Shown: positions 1 to 8,680, counted from the stretch's first letter. The stretch is 64,000 bases of DNA from Pseudoalteromonas rubra (GCF_000967655.1 NZ_JXYA01000031.1:1-64000); one strand, 5' to 3'. Translations and numbers: made by a program. The notes: generated by a model not told the origin, from the sequence alone.

Positions 1-875
1 ACGAAGTATGCTCTCACCCTGGGGCATCTACGGCCACAAAGTTTTTCACCTTATGATTAAAGCCTTCCTTTTCCAGGTAGGCCAGTGCCAGTCGTCCGGC
101 TACGCCGCCCATAGAATGTCCGACTAAACGAATTTCACTGCTCTGCGCGGCCAGTGTTTTAAGGGCCGAAGCCAGTGCTCTGGCATTGTGGCGAATTCCG
201 TCATCCTGGCTGGCATAGCGAAACACCACCAGATCATAGCCTTTGTTGTACACAGAACGATAATGGGACTCATGCATTCTGGTGTTTTCTGCAAATTTAT
301 CTAACACCTCACGCTCTGCGGGCACCTGATTGGGTGTAAAAACCCTGCATGTTAAAATTGTAGCCCTGCACCAGCACTATGGGTTTATTCAGTCGGTTAT
401 CCTGACCATACCGAATACTGATATGGCCGCCGGTTTCATCGAACGGGCGCGACACGGCTTCTTCACAGATCCGATAGCGGCGCTCATGAGGGGCAATGCT
501 GTTGGCGCCGAGTGTCAGCCCATCGTCGTAAAGTACAGGATCGTCTGTACCAACGGGTTGTTGATCATCCCAGCGCCAGCGAATGCAAACATAGCGATAA
601 CGTACCACTTGTGTGCTAAAGCTACGATCGGGCTGTGTGGCATAGCCACTGCTGAACCGACTTTGGGTTGGGGACAGGTCCGGGCCATGACACAGTGACG
701 GCTTTGCTCTGTCCCCTTGTGCTTCTGTTTCCTCGAGGGATGTGTGCGATTGCGGTGCCGCCTGGCAGCCCCCGAAAGACGCTGTCGGGTAAGGCTGGTC
801 ACTGGCACTGGCAAAGCCACTCACTAAGGCCATCACAGAAATGGGCAGGGCCCGGTATAAGTGTCGTTTAAACAT
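1..875 (-). pseudogene. Lipase-like alpha/beta hydrolase, exported, broken by frameshifts and cut by the window edge
   Basis: Starts at the ATG at 875, which has a good AAGGAG site before it, and begins with a signal peptide (hydrophobic stretch ending SGFASAS). The middle carries a strand of the hydrolase fold (KPIVLVQGYNFN). The reading frame ends after the Gln of FYTQ near 325-310 and continues one frame over, where the nucleophile elbow GHSMGG is found. A second break follows VAVDAP near position 17: the frame closes with TGA while another frame continues as QGES. Seen: two breaks and a conserved serine-hydrolase elbow. Known: GHSMGG with a preceding VxGH strand is typical of lipases and PGAP1-like hydrolases. 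Inferred: a once secreted lipase, now inactive, unless the indels are sequencing errors. It runs past the left edge. Confidence 0.6.
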
Positions 876-1149
876 CAAATCTCCTTTTACACAAAGTTAA
901 CATGGTTGATTTGAAATTTAAAATATCATCACCCGTTATTATTAAATTAATTGTTTGCATACCAAGCTGGGGTAATGAAATTTTCTCAGCTTCGGCCTAA
1001 ATCCCGGTGGATTAAAAAACTGCTTAGGATGAAAAAAGGGTAAGTTCAAAATATTTGTTGTTAAAGCGCTGGTATTGCTGGGTTAGCTGAAAGCGGGTGG
1101 TGCAGCGAGTTTTTTTGCTTCATTCAATGGTGAAAGTAGCGAGCGGCAA

Positions 1150-1181
1150 TGTACATTTATGGATATATTCATAAATGTACA
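1150..1181. repeat. Perfect inverted repeat downstream of the peptide genes
   Basis: TGTACATTTATG pairs with CATAAATGTACA around an 8-base loop. It lies 43 bases past the stop of the peptide gene at 1224-1343. Its 18-base core (1157-1174) recurs in reverse-complement orientation at 1404-1421, past the next peptide gene. There is no T-run on the minus strand, so it may be a processing or protein-binding site rather than a simple terminator. I see no gene elsewhere in 876-1223. Confidence 0.6.
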
Positions 1182-1223
1182 CCAGAAACATATTACTGCT
1201 TGCATGACTTCAGCAAACCAGAG

Positions 1224-1343
1224 TTACTTTGTTGGTAAATCAGGGCTTTTTGCGCTGTAAATCTTTGGAGGTAAGTCCGGACTACCAGCGCCGCTGCCTG
1301 TAACTTTATGTAGTAGCTGAAATGATAGTGTATTTCTATTCAT
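1224..1343 (-). CDS. 39-residue Gly-rich peptide (SPDLP motif), candidate secreted or modified peptide precursor, copy 1
   Basis: A short minus-strand gene with an AAAGG ribosome site nine bases before its ATG. The product has a short N-terminal segment (NTLSFQLLHKV), then TGSGAGSPDLPPK, then a second SPDLP near the C-terminus. The same layout, hydrophobic L-L-x-K-(V/I) followed by a Gly cluster and SP-x-(I/L)P, is found in the next two genes on this strand and at 32021-32152. The L..L..K-V-x-G part resembles the leader end of double-glycine peptide precursors (known family trait), but no modifying enzyme or ABC exporter is visible nearby. Identical length to the 1438-1557 product supports a real gene. 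Function unknown. Confidence 0.65.
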   Translation of the reverse strand: MNRNTLSFQLLHKVTGSGAGSPDLPPKIYSAKSPDLPTK

Positions 1344-1403
1344 AGATAATGCCTTTTATCGTTCATCATAAAGCGCGGTGTCACTCGGAAGTACTGCCTG
1401 ACT

Positions 1404-1421
1404 TTATGAATATATCCATAA
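1404..1421. repeat. 18-base dyad TTATGAATATATCCATAA, second copy
   Basis: This is the exact reverse complement of the core of the inverted repeat at 1157-1174. It lies 17 bases downstream of the stop codon of the 1438-1557 peptide gene and 61 bases upstream of the start of the 1224-1343 gene. The pair suggests the peptide gene plus a 3' dyad was duplicated as a unit. Confidence 0.6.
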
Positions 1422-1437
1422 GTGTCGTTAAAAAATT

Positions 1438-1557
1438 TTAGTCAGAGTCCTTAATAACAGAGATGACTCTTCTGGGAATATCAGGGCTAAAAGCCGGGCC
1501 ACCTGCGCCACCTTTGATGGTTTTTAATAAATAATAGTGTATTTCACAATTTTTCAT
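1438..1557 (-). CDS. 39-residue Gly-rich peptide (SPDIP motif), copy 2
   Basis: Minus-strand gene with an AGGA site nine bases before the ATG. The product begins MKNCEIHYYLLKTIKGG, continues with AGGPAFSPDIPRR and ends in a short charged tail. NCEI-x-(x)YL(L)K-x-IKGG is nearly identical to the second half of the 89-residue protein at 1596-1865, and SPDIPR matches copy 1 and the distant copy at 32 kb. Exactly 39 codons, as copy 1. Seen: a conserved N-terminal block, a Gly block and an SP-x-IP block. Inferred: a precursor peptide with a leader and a Gly/Pro-rich core, or a signalling peptide. No known family is recognised. Confidence 0.7.
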   Translation of the reverse strand: MKNCEIHYYLLKTIKGGAGGPAFSPDIPRRVISVIKDSD

Positions 1558-1595
1558 TAATTTAATCCTGTCTAATAAATTCACAAAAGCAGGGG

Positions 1596-1865
1596 TTACT
1601 TTTTTGCTGTCTTTTTACTGGTTGCAGTAGCTATATCCACAGATTTCATCCTGCCTGGTAGACTAGGGCTTCCTCCTGGACCACCTGTGCCGCCTTTGAT
1701 AGCTTTTGTTAAGTAATGTGGAATCTCACAATTACTCACTATTTCATCTTTTTTTGTCTCTTTCGGGTCTATCAATCGAGGTGGAATACCTGGACTTCCT
1801 GCCGGGCCACCGGCGCAGCCTATAACTTTTATTAAAAAGTAATCTGGAATGACTTTACTTTTCAT
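1596..1865 (-). CDS. 89-residue two-unit Gly-rich peptide (SPGIP and SPSLP motifs)
   Basis: The product is two tandem copies of the peptide unit: first half with YFLIKVIGCAGG then PAGSPGIPPR, second half starting at an internal NCEIPHYLTKAIKGG then TGGPGGSPSLPGR, with a Lys-rich tail. The second half is closest to the free-standing peptide at 1438-1557, so this may be a fusion of two 39-codon genes. Its ATG lies inside the last codons of the upstream membrane protein gene (11-base overlap), with AGAAGG before it, so translation is probably coupled. It is the first of three genes that together encode four motif copies. Function unknown; a multi-core precursor is one reading. Confidence 0.75.
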   Translation of the reverse strand: MKSKVIPDYFLIKVIGCAGGPAGSPGIPPRLIDPKETKKDEIVSNCEIPHYLTKAIKGGTGGPGGSPSLPGRMKSVDIATATSKKTAKK

Positions 1866-2382
1866 AGCTTAAATTTCCTTCTCTTATTGGGGTTTTAGCT
1901 GCATAGGTTAACAGCGTTAGCGACATTAAAATATGTAAAAAGGTACTCACAAAATCTCGGACGAATAACTTAATATAAAGGTTATCAATTATGTATTGCT
2001 TATAGAGTAAAATCTCAATGTAGGTAACGGTGTTAATAAGTATTGAAACAGAAAATATACAAAATATTGCACCTTCCTGTAATGAAAAGTAGTGGTTTTC
2101 ATAGACTCGGTTAAAATACTCAACACCCGTTCTATCATACAACCAGCCAGCAAGGGGCTTTCGATAAATGATGGGAAGTAGGAATACAAAGCTGATCGCT
2201 ACACACCAGATATAAAAATGGGTATGCCAGGTTAATACTATTGGAACCATTAACTCATCGATCAGCTCCACAGAGGCAAAGGTAATCAGAAACCATCTGG
2301 CACATTCATAGCGCCAGGTTTTGATCAGTGCAAACAGCATAATTGGCAGCTGCATATAAGTAACAAAGGTATAAATATCCAT
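1855..2382 (-). CDS. Multi-span membrane protein of the peptide locus
   Basis: About 175 residues with roughly five hydrophobic helices: near the N-terminus (MQLPIMLFALI), around 30-55, around 60-75 (CVAISFVFLLPIIY), 105-125 (IFCIFSVSILINTV) and 145-165 (FLHILMSLTLLTY). No family recognised. It starts two bases after the stop of the XRE regulator gene and overlaps the first Gly-rich peptide gene by 11 bases, so the three appear co-transcribed. By position it could be an immunity, export or sensor protein for the peptides; the sequence itself does not decide. AT-rich compared with the flanking core genes, which fits horizontal acquisition. Confidence 0.75.
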   Translation of the reverse strand: MDIYTFVTYMQLPIMLFALIKTWRYECARWFLITFASVELIDELMVPIVLTWHTHFYIWCVAISFVFLLPIIYRKPLAGWLYDRTGVEYFNRVYENHYFSLQEGAIFCIFSVSILINTVTYIEILLYKQYIIDNLYIKLFVRDFVSTFLHILMSLTLLTYAAKTPIREGNLSYEK

Positions 2383-2384
2383 GG

Positions 2385-2693
2385 TTAATCCTGCTTTTTA
2401 ATGCTGTCCTTGTGTGCTTGTTCTGAATCCGTGTTGTCCCTTTCAGGCAAAAACCCAAGATAGGCTGCAAAGATATCTTTACCGCATATCAGCATAATTT
2501 CAAACATTTGTACATGGGTTAAATCTGTGCGGCCGGATTCCCAGTTGCTGATGGTACTCTGATCGACGCCGAGCTTTTTTGCCAGGCCTTGCTGGGACAG
2601 GCCCATTTCCTGTCGAACTTTACGCAAGGAAACCCTGACCTGGTCTCGGAATTTGTTAACCTTATCTTTCCTTAGGTTTGTATTGTTCTTCAT
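2385..2693 (-). CDS. XRE-family helix-turn-helix regulator of the peptide locus
   Basis: About 102 residues from the ATG at 2693 (GGAGG lies roughly a dozen bases upstream; an ATG at 2726 has no ribosome site). A Cro/C1-type helix-turn-helix fills residues 20-75: VRQEMGLSQQGLAKKLGVDQ followed by STISNWESGR. The C-terminal tail is charged with no extra domain. It is the first gene of a tight operon with the membrane protein and the Gly-rich peptides, so it probably controls them and itself. XRE regulators commonly head peptide-pheromone, bacteriocin and toxin-antitoxin loci (family knowledge); a peptide-binding domain is not visible here. Confidence 0.85.
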   Translation of the reverse strand: MKNNTNLRKDKVNKFRDQVRVSLRKVRQEMGLSQQGLAKKLGVDQSTISNWESGRTDLTHVQMFEIMLICGKDIFAAYLGFLPERDNTDSEQAHKDSIKKQD

Positions 2694-2895
2694 TATTGTG
2701 ACCGCGCCTCCCTGACAGGCATGCAAATCGAAAGTAACAGACGGATAGATTTTGAAAATGTAACATTTGGTTAATTTTGTGTCAATTATGTTGTTTTTGT
2801 TTTAAACGGGCTTGTTCGGGGTGAATGAGCGAAGCAGGGCACACCGCGCCCCGGCAATTTGCATACCGCGTTGGGTAGACAGAAAAGCGTATTAC

Positions 2896-3132
2896 TTAGC
2901 TACCTTTATGCTCTTTGGGTAGCTCCTTGCGAGAGTTCAGAATAACGATGGCGATATAGACCAGGGTGACATAAAAATTCACGAACGGGATCAGTGAGGC
3001 GATCAGCGCCACTTTCTTACTGTAGTGGTATTTGTGTGCAATGGTTAAGTTCACGATAACAAACAAGATAGCCTGAACTGCGAACATAAATGGGGCGAGC
3101 GATAACTCGCCGTTTCTGAGCATGTCTAACAT
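2896..3132 (-). CDS. Small two-span membrane protein
   Basis: 78 residues with two predicted helices, LAPFMFAVQAILFVIVNLTI (about 12-31) and IASLIPFVNFYVTLVYIAIV (about 44-63), and a Lys-rich C-terminal tail. No recognised family, weak ribosome site. It lies between the peptide locus and an exported protein gene on the same strand. The function cannot be stated. Confidence 0.55.
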   Translation of the reverse strand: MLDMLRNGELSLAPFMFAVQAILFVIVNLTIAHKYHYSKKVALIASLIPFVNFYVTLVYIAIVILNSRKELPKEHKGS

Positions 3133-3159
3133 AGTAGAGTCTTCATTCTTATAATGGGT

Positions 3160-3837
3160 TTAATTGATAGGCGTTATTTCAATACGCAGATGCTGCGCCG
3201 TGTCATCCAGATGTTTCACCCTGAAATCTAAATGATACTCAGCCGCTTTTTCCAGAAACTGTTGCTGCCTGGCGCGCGAAGAAAACGTATAAATGCCCTT
3301 AAAAGTCGTGCCTGCATCAGCAATCGGGTTGCCATCGGCGTCTGACGCACTGCCGGGCACATAACTGAATCTCAGTCTGGCACTGGCAAGCGTTGGGGCT
3401 TTCATCACAATATGAGAGCCGTCTGCAAATTCAAACCGCAATTCCATACCTGCCAAATCGATGAATGGATTCAATGCGCCAAACATACTATCCATGATAG
3501 ACGTGATTTGAGTGCCATAATACGTCACCGTCTCATTGTCTTTTATCCAGTCGTCAAATCTTTGCCGGCTGCTGGGGTTTCGTGCCAGCTCCCAGGCCGA
3601 ATTAAACGGGTAATATCCGGGTCCCGCACAGGCATTACCCGGCACCTTGATTTTAGCGACCATCCGAAGGTTATTGTCTGTGCGGGCACTAGGCGTAGCT
3701 GCCGTCATAACAACCGGGGCGTCTATGCCTGCGGTATTGTGCTCAGACGCGGCAACAGGGCCTGCAAGTGAGAGCATGACGAGCACGGGGAGTCTGTTCA
3801 AAATCATCGTTGCTTTTTTTAGTATTCTTGGTGGCAT
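3160..3837 (-). CDS. Exported protein of unknown function
   Basis: About 225 residues. A signal peptide is visible (MILNRLPVLVMLSLAGPVAA), either from the Met at 3837 or from the in-frame Met at 3807; neither has a clear ribosome site. The mature part is mixed alpha/beta with one Cys (GNACAG) and no motif I recognise; a stretch near the middle (FDDWIKDNETVTYYGTQI) and a C-terminal RIEITPIN strand are seen. It is probably periplasmic or secreted. It lies downstream of rapA on the same strand, separated by a 155-base gap with a hairpin. Confidence 0.65.
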   Translation of the reverse strand: MPPRILKKATMILNRLPVLVMLSLAGPVAASEHNTAGIDAPVVMTAATPSARTDNNLRMVAKIKVPGNACAGPGYYPFNSAWELARNPSSRQRFDDWIKDNETVTYYGTQITSIMDSMFGALNPFIDLAGMELRFEFADGSHIVMKAPTLASARLRFSYVPGSASDADGNPIADAGTTFKGIYTFSSRARQQQFLEKAAEYHLDFRVKHLDDTAQHLRIEITPIN

Positions 3838-3942
3838 ATTAACGGGTAATGTTACTGGTTTGTACCAAAAACATCAAAGACCATCGCTCGCCGTTTCGAA
3901 CTGTGACTTGTGGCGTATTATCTGACTGATGGAGGAGAGTGT

Positions 3943-3980
3943 GGGGCACGCACAAAAGCCGTGCCCCGGATGGTTTTTTT
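3943..3980 (+). terminator. GC-rich hairpin next to the rapA 3' end
   Basis: GGGGCACG pairs with CGTGCCCC (3943-3967) and a run of T follows on the plus strand (3973-3980). For rapA, which is read on the minus strand, the hairpin follows its stop by about 25 bases but has no T-run on that side. It could act on minus-strand transcripts through the stem alone. Confidence 0.45.
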
Positions 3981-3992
3981 AAAGGCTGTGCC

Positions 3993-6887
3993 TTAGTGCG
4001 CTACTACAATCAGGCGAATGGCGTCCAGTTTAACCTGCGCCTTGCTGATGTGCTCGCTCAGTGCGCTGCGCTGTTTGTCGAATACCTGAATTTCTTCGTC
4101 GCGGATATTCGGGTTAACGGCTTTCAGTGCCTGCAAGCGGGCCTGTTCGTCGCCCAGACGAGTTTCCATTTGTGCCTGCGCCGCCTGTTGCAACTCAGCC
4201 ATCTGTGCTTTGGCCTGCTCTTCGGCTTTGCTGATCAGCGGGTGAATACCAGATTGCAGGGCATTGGCCAGCTTACTGGCGGTCTGTCTGCCAACCGCAG
4301 AAAGCTGGTTGTTAAAGGCATCAAAGGCCACATTTTGTGCCAGGTCGTTACCGCTTTTGTCCATCAGTACTCGGATAGGCGTTGGTGGCAGGAAGCGACC
4401 AATTTGCAGTGATTTAGGCGCAGAAGTTTCGGCCACAAAGATCAGCTCAACAAAGAAAGTACCCACCGGCAACTTGTTGTTTTTCAACAAAGCAACGGAT
4501 GCACAACCAAAGTCGTCGTCACAGATCATGTCCATCACGCCTTCAACCATAGGGTGGTCCCAGCTGATAAACTGTGCATCTTCCTGTGACAGTGAGGTGC
4601 CACGGTCAAAGGTCACGGTAATGCCATCGTCTTTCAGGCAAGGGAACGACGGGTTCAGCATATGCTCTGTGGGTTTCAGGATAATGGTGTTTTCACCTTT
4701 GTCTTCCTGATTGACACCAAAGATATCGAATACATTGATCATGTAAGTCGGCAGCACTACGTCGTCGTCCAGCGTTTCAATTTCCTCAACGATACGGTCC
4801 GCTTTGCCCATGCCGCTTGAGTGCAGTTCCAGCAGGCGGTCACGGCCTTGTTCCATCTTGGCGCGTAGTACCGTGTTTTGCTTGGCAACCTGTTCAAGTA
4901 ACGGGTCGAGCGCTTCTTCGTCGCAGTTATGCGCTGCTACCAGCTCCAGCAAGTCGTCTGAGAACTCTTTGTACAGTAGCTGGCCGGTGGTGCTGGTGGT
5001 TTCGAAGGCATCCAGCGCTTCGTCGTACCAGCGCAATAATACCTCCTGTGCGGTATTTTCGAAGTAAGGCACGTGAATGTTTACATCCTGTTGCTGACCA
5101 ATGCGGTCAAGGCGACCAATACGTTGCTCCAGCAGATCTGGGTTGAGTGGCAGATCAAACAGCACCAGGTGATGGGCAAACTGGAAGTTACGACCTTCCG
5201 AGCCAATTTCTGAACACAACAGCACCTGGGCTGAGTCATATTCGTCGGCAAAGTAGGCCGCTGCTCGGTCACGCTCTATGATCGACATTCCCTCGTGGAA
5301 CACCGCCGACTTAATGCCTTCGCGTTCGCGCAGAGTTTGCTCCAGACTGATGGCGGTTTGTGCTTCGGCACAGATCAGCAACACTTTTTGCTGTTTCAGC
5401 TCTTTGAGTTTGTCGATCAGCCAGGCAACGCGCGGGTCGAACTGCGTCCAGCTGGCGCTTTCGCCTTCAAACTCCTGGAAGATTTTTTCCGGGAACAGGG
5501 CGCGCAGGGCACTTTTTTCGGCGCTCTGAATACCGCCAATGTTACCCATCACAGAAATGGCGGTTTTGTACTGCTTCGGCATTTCTACCGGGCAGGCGTG
5601 CAATTTACGGCTTGGGTAGCCGTCGATGCCACTGCGGCTGTTACGGAACAAAATACGGCCCGTACCGTGTCTGTCTAACAGGTTGTTCAGCAGTGTCTGC
5701 TTAGCTGTTTCTTCGCCTTGTTCAACCTGACTCAGCAGGTCGCTGATGTCGGTTTCTTTTAGCAGCTCACTCAGGGTTGCCTTGGCTTTGTCGTCAAGTT
5801 TGCCATCCTGCAGCAGTTTATTGGCGGCATCGGCCACTTCTTTGTAGTGGCTTTCTTCTTCTACAAAGGCGTCGTAATCGTAGAATCTGTCCGGGTCAAG
5901 CAATTGCAGACGCGCAAAGTGGCTGCGGTGACCAAGCTGATCAGGTGTGGCGGTAAGCAGGATAAGGCCGGCAATGTCCTGGCTCAGCTCGGCAATACGC
6001 TGATACTCTGTACTGGGTTTGTCTTTTTCGACCGTCAGGTGGTGGGCTTCATCCACAACCAGCAAATCCCAGTCGGCCAGTGTGGCTTGCTCAAACCAGC
6101 GGCGTTTCTTGGTGATAAACTCCAGGCTGACCAGCACCAGTTGCTCGGTTTCAAACACGTTGGGTGAATCCGCGAAGGCTTCATCGCAACGGTCTTCATC
6201 AAAAATAGAAAAGTGCAGGTTAAAGCGGCGCAGCATCTCAACCAGCCACTGGTGTTGCAGGCTCTCTGGCACCACAATCAACACGCGGCTGGCACGGCCA
6301 GTGAGGATCTGTTGATGTAAGATCATACCTGCTTCGATGGTTTTACCTAAGCCTACTTCGTCCGACAGCAAAACCCGTGGCGCGAAACGTTTACCCACTT
6401 CGTCGGCAATATAAAGCTGGTGTGGGATCAGGCTGGCGCGCTGACCTATTAACCCTTTTAAATGAGACTGCTGGCGGCTGAACTGATGCTGCCAGGTTTG
6501 ATAGCGTAGGGTGTAGCGGTCGAAACGGTCAACCTGGCCTGCAAATAAGCGATCCTGTGGCTTATTAAACTTAATAAAGTGATCCAGAAAGGTCTCTTTT
6601 AGCGTGACCGGCTCTTCTGTGTCCAGACGTTCGCCGTGGTAGCATAGCAGGTCGCCTTGTTCTTCAACCTTTTCAACACGCATTTCCCATTCGTCAACAC
6701 AGCGGATCACATCACCGGGATTAAAAATCACGCGGGTAACCGGGGCTTCCTGCACAGAATACACGCGGTTTTCACCGCTGGCGGGAAACAATATAGTCAT
6801 CTGGCGACCTTCCAGTGCCACTATGGTGCCCAATCCTAAATCTGATTCAGTATCACTGATCCAGCGCTGACCTAAGGAAAAATTCAT
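3993..6887 (-). CDS. rapA: RNA polymerase recycling ATPase RapA (HepA), Swi2/Snf2 family
   Basis: About 964 residues from the ATG at 6887, chosen because the family starts close to FSLGQRWISDTESDLGLG; an earlier in-frame Met exists at 6947. N-terminal Tudor-like region; Walker A DEVGLGKTIEAG near 175; DEAH box (VVDEAHHL) near 275; helicase C domain with IGRLDRIGQQQDVNIHVPYF; then the C-terminal RapA_C region ending in a coiled stretch. Length and motifs match RapA, which binds RNA polymerase and helps it recycle after stalled or post-termination complexes. It is transcribed divergently from the phoH-type gene. Well conserved and intact. Confidence 0.96.
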   Translation of the reverse strand: MNFSLGQRWISDTESDLGLGTIVALEGRQMTILFPASGENRVYSVQEAPVTRVIFNPGDVIRCVDEWEMRVEKVEEQGDLLCYHGERLDTEEPVTLKETFLDHFIKFNKPQDRLFAGQVDRFDRYTLRYQTWQHQFSRQQSHLKGLIGQRASLIPHQLYIADEVGKRFAPRVLLSDEVGLGKTIEAGMILHQQILTGRASRVLIVVPESLQHQWLVEMLRRFNLHFSIFDEDRCDEAFADSPNVFETEQLVLVSLEFITKKRRWFEQATLADWDLLVVDEAHHLTVEKDKPSTEYQRIAELSQDIAGLILLTATPDQLGHRSHFARLQLLDPDRFYDYDAFVEEESHYKEVADAANKLLQDGKLDDKAKATLSELLKETDISDLLSQVEQGEETAKQTLLNNLLDRHGTGRILFRNSRSGIDGYPSRKLHACPVEMPKQYKTAISVMGNIGGIQSAEKSALRALFPEKIFQEFEGESASWTQFDPRVAWLIDKLKELKQQKVLLICAEAQTAISLEQTLREREGIKSAVFHEGMSIIERDRAAAYFADEYDSAQVLLCSEIGSEGRNFQFAHHLVLFDLPLNPDLLEQRIGRLDRIGQQQDVNIHVPYFENTAQEVLLRWYDEALDAFETTSTTGQLLYKEFSDDLLELVAAHNCDEEALDPLLEQVAKQNTVLRAKMEQGRDRLLELHSSGMGKADRIVEEIETLDDDVVLPTYMINVFDIFGVNQEDKGENTIILKPTEHMLNPSFPCLKDDGITVTFDRGTSLSQEDAQFISWDHPMVEGVMDMICDDDFGCASVALLKNNKLPVGTFFVELIFVAETSAPKSLQIGRFLPPTPIRVLMDKSGNDLAQNVAFDAFNNQLSAVGRQTASKLANALQSGIHPLISKAEEQAKAQMAELQQAAQAQMETRLGDEQARLQALKAVNPNIRDEEIQVFDKQRSALSEHISKAQVKLDAIRLIVVAH

Positions 6888-6970
6888 GCTTGTCTCGTCT
6901 CGCGGAAAAAAGGCGGCCATGGTACCGAGAAGCACCGCCTTGTTCAAGGTTGTGAGAGGACGAGAAACGC

Positions 6971-7000
6971 GCTTAAAGTGTGATTTTTTTCACTTTAAGC
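6971..7000. promoter_or_regulatory. Perfect 10-bp palindrome upstream of rapA
   Basis: GCTTAAAGTG and CACTTTAAGC are perfect inverted repeats around a T-rich 10-base centre, 84 to 113 bases before the rapA start. The dyad could be an operator, or a terminator-like hairpin in a leader. No other element of the rapA-phoH intergenic region (6888-7273) is recognised. Confidence 0.4.
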
Positions 7001-7273
7001 TATTGACCTGCGCGATTGTTTCAGCAGGGGAGATGTATGCTCCTGTTTAGCGCTATTTTGGCCAAGTGTGTTCACGTCTTCACAGCAAAAAATAAGCATA
7101 GCTCAGTTGCTCAAAATTGACGTATTTAACTCAAACCGTCATCTGGGGTGCTTATCTTAACTGTCATAAAAACGACTTTTGTGACAAATAGACTAAACTT
7201 AAGGTAAGGACACAGACTTGCGTGGCGACCAAGTCTTTGTTCAGTAGTAGTTTTCACTAAATAGGAACGCACT

Positions 7274-8674
7274 ATGGGAAATGATGACCTCGACCGGAAA
7301 ATGTATGTGTTAGATACCAACGTACTCCTTCACGAACCCCTCGCTTTCTTTTCATTTCAGGAACACGACGTAGTAATCCCCATGACAGTTCTGGAAGAAC
7401 TGGACCACATAAAAGACAGAAAACGCGATGTCAGCAGCGATGCCAGGGTGGCGATTCGCAGTCTTGACGACGTGTTACGTGATGCATCACCTGAGCAAAT
7501 GCTCGAAGGTGTTGCCCTGCCTAAAGTGCAGCGCGACACCCATAAACCCGCCAGCAGTGGCAAGCTCATTGTGATCAATGACCACTTGTATCCCGATAGC
7601 ATCTCCGGGTTGCCTGGCAACGAAAACGACCACCGCATTATTAACTGCGCCATACAGTTACAAAAGCAATACTCAGACAAAAAAGTGGTGCTGGTCACCA
7701 AAGACATCAATATGCGCCTGAAGGCCAAAGGGGCCGGGCTCAAGTTTGTTGAAGATTATCGTACCGATCAGTTGATTGACGACATTAACCTGCTGACCTC
7801 AGGATACAACAAATTTAGCGGCGACTTTTGGGCCAATGTAGGCGAATGCCAGACCGAGCAGCAGGGGCGTTACACCTTGCACCAGGTGCCCGCCAAACTG
7901 ATGCCCGAAGTGTTTGTTAATGAATACTTGATAGACGAGGGTGAGCATTTTGCTGCCCGTGTGACGGGTTACGACGCCGAGCACGTCACCCTCAAGGACA
8001 TTAGTGTAGAGCGATTGATGCACCAGCAGGCCTGGGGCGTTTCTCCTAAGAATGTGTATCAGGGCATGGCGCTCGATGCGCTGCTTGACCCCAACATTGA
8101 ACTGGTGATCCTGACCGGTCCGGCAGGCTGCGGTAAAACGCTGCTGGCGCTGGCCAGTGCGCTGGAAATGATCATTGAAAAGGGCGTGTATGATAAAGTG
8201 ATTGTGACGCGTAATACGCCGGAAATTGCGGAGAGCATCGGCTTTTTACCAGGCACGGAAGAAGAAAAAATGGCCCCTTGGCTGGCCGCTATCACAGATA
8301 CCCTGGAGGTGCTGCACAAACACGATGAGAGCCCCATTTCGAGTCGTAACTACATCATGGAAAAGGCTAACATTCAGTTTAAGTCGGTCAACTTTATGCG
8401 CGGGCGTAGCATTCAGAATGCGGTGGTGATCCTGGATGAAAGCCAGAACCTTACGGCCTCGCAGCTGAAAACCATTATTACCCGCTGTGGTGAAGGCACT
8501 AAACTTATCTGTACCGGTAACCTGGCACAGATAGACAGCAACTACCTCACCCCGGTTACCTCGGGACTGACCTATATTGTGGAGCGTTTTAAGGACTTTG
8601 AAGGCTCTGCCACCATTAACCTTAACGGCGTGGTAAGAAGTCGTCTGGCTTCATTTGCCGAGCAAAACTTGTAA
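7274..8674 (+). CDS. PIN-PhoH family ATPase (PhoH2/YlaK-like)
   Basis: 466 residues, AGGA site before the ATG. An N-terminal PIN nuclease-like domain (YVLDTNVLLH near 12, EELDHIKD near 40) is joined to a C-terminal PhoH ATPase domain with Walker A GPAGCGKTLLA near 281 and Walker B VVILDESQN near 383. Known: PIN-PhoH fusions (PhoH2) are RNA helicase/ribonuclease proteins; their cellular role in Gammaproteobacteria is unsettled. Monocistronic, with a clear terminator immediately after. The acidic residues of the PIN motif visible here are intact, so it may be an active nuclease. Confidence 0.93.
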   Translation: MGNDDLDRKMYVLDTNVLLHEPLAFFSFQEHDVVIPMTVLEELDHIKDRKRDVSSDARVAIRSLDDVLRDASPEQMLEGVALPKVQRDTHKPASSGKLIVINDHLYPDSISGLPGNENDHRIINCAIQLQKQYSDKKVVLVTKDINMRLKAKGAGLKFVEDYRTDQLIDDINLLTSGYNKFSGDFWANVGECQTEQQGRYTLHQVPAKLMPEVFVNEYLIDEGEHFAARVTGYDAEHVTLKDISVERLMHQQAWGVSPKNVYQGMALDALLDPNIELVILTGPAGCGKTLLALASALEMIIEKGVYDKVIVTRNTPEIAESIGFLPGTEEEKMAPWLAAITDTLEVLHKHDESPISSRNYIMEKANIQFKSVNFMRGRSIQNAVVILDESQNLTASQLKTIITRCGEGTKLICTGNLAQIDSNYLTPVTSGLTYIVERFKDFEGSATINLNGVVRSRLASFAEQNL

Positions 8675-8680
8675 CACCGG

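Noticed and set aside
309..698. Plus-strand frame opposite the lipase-like gene
   Set aside because: It is a shadow of the minus-strand coding sequence, which carries the signal peptide and hydrolase motifs.
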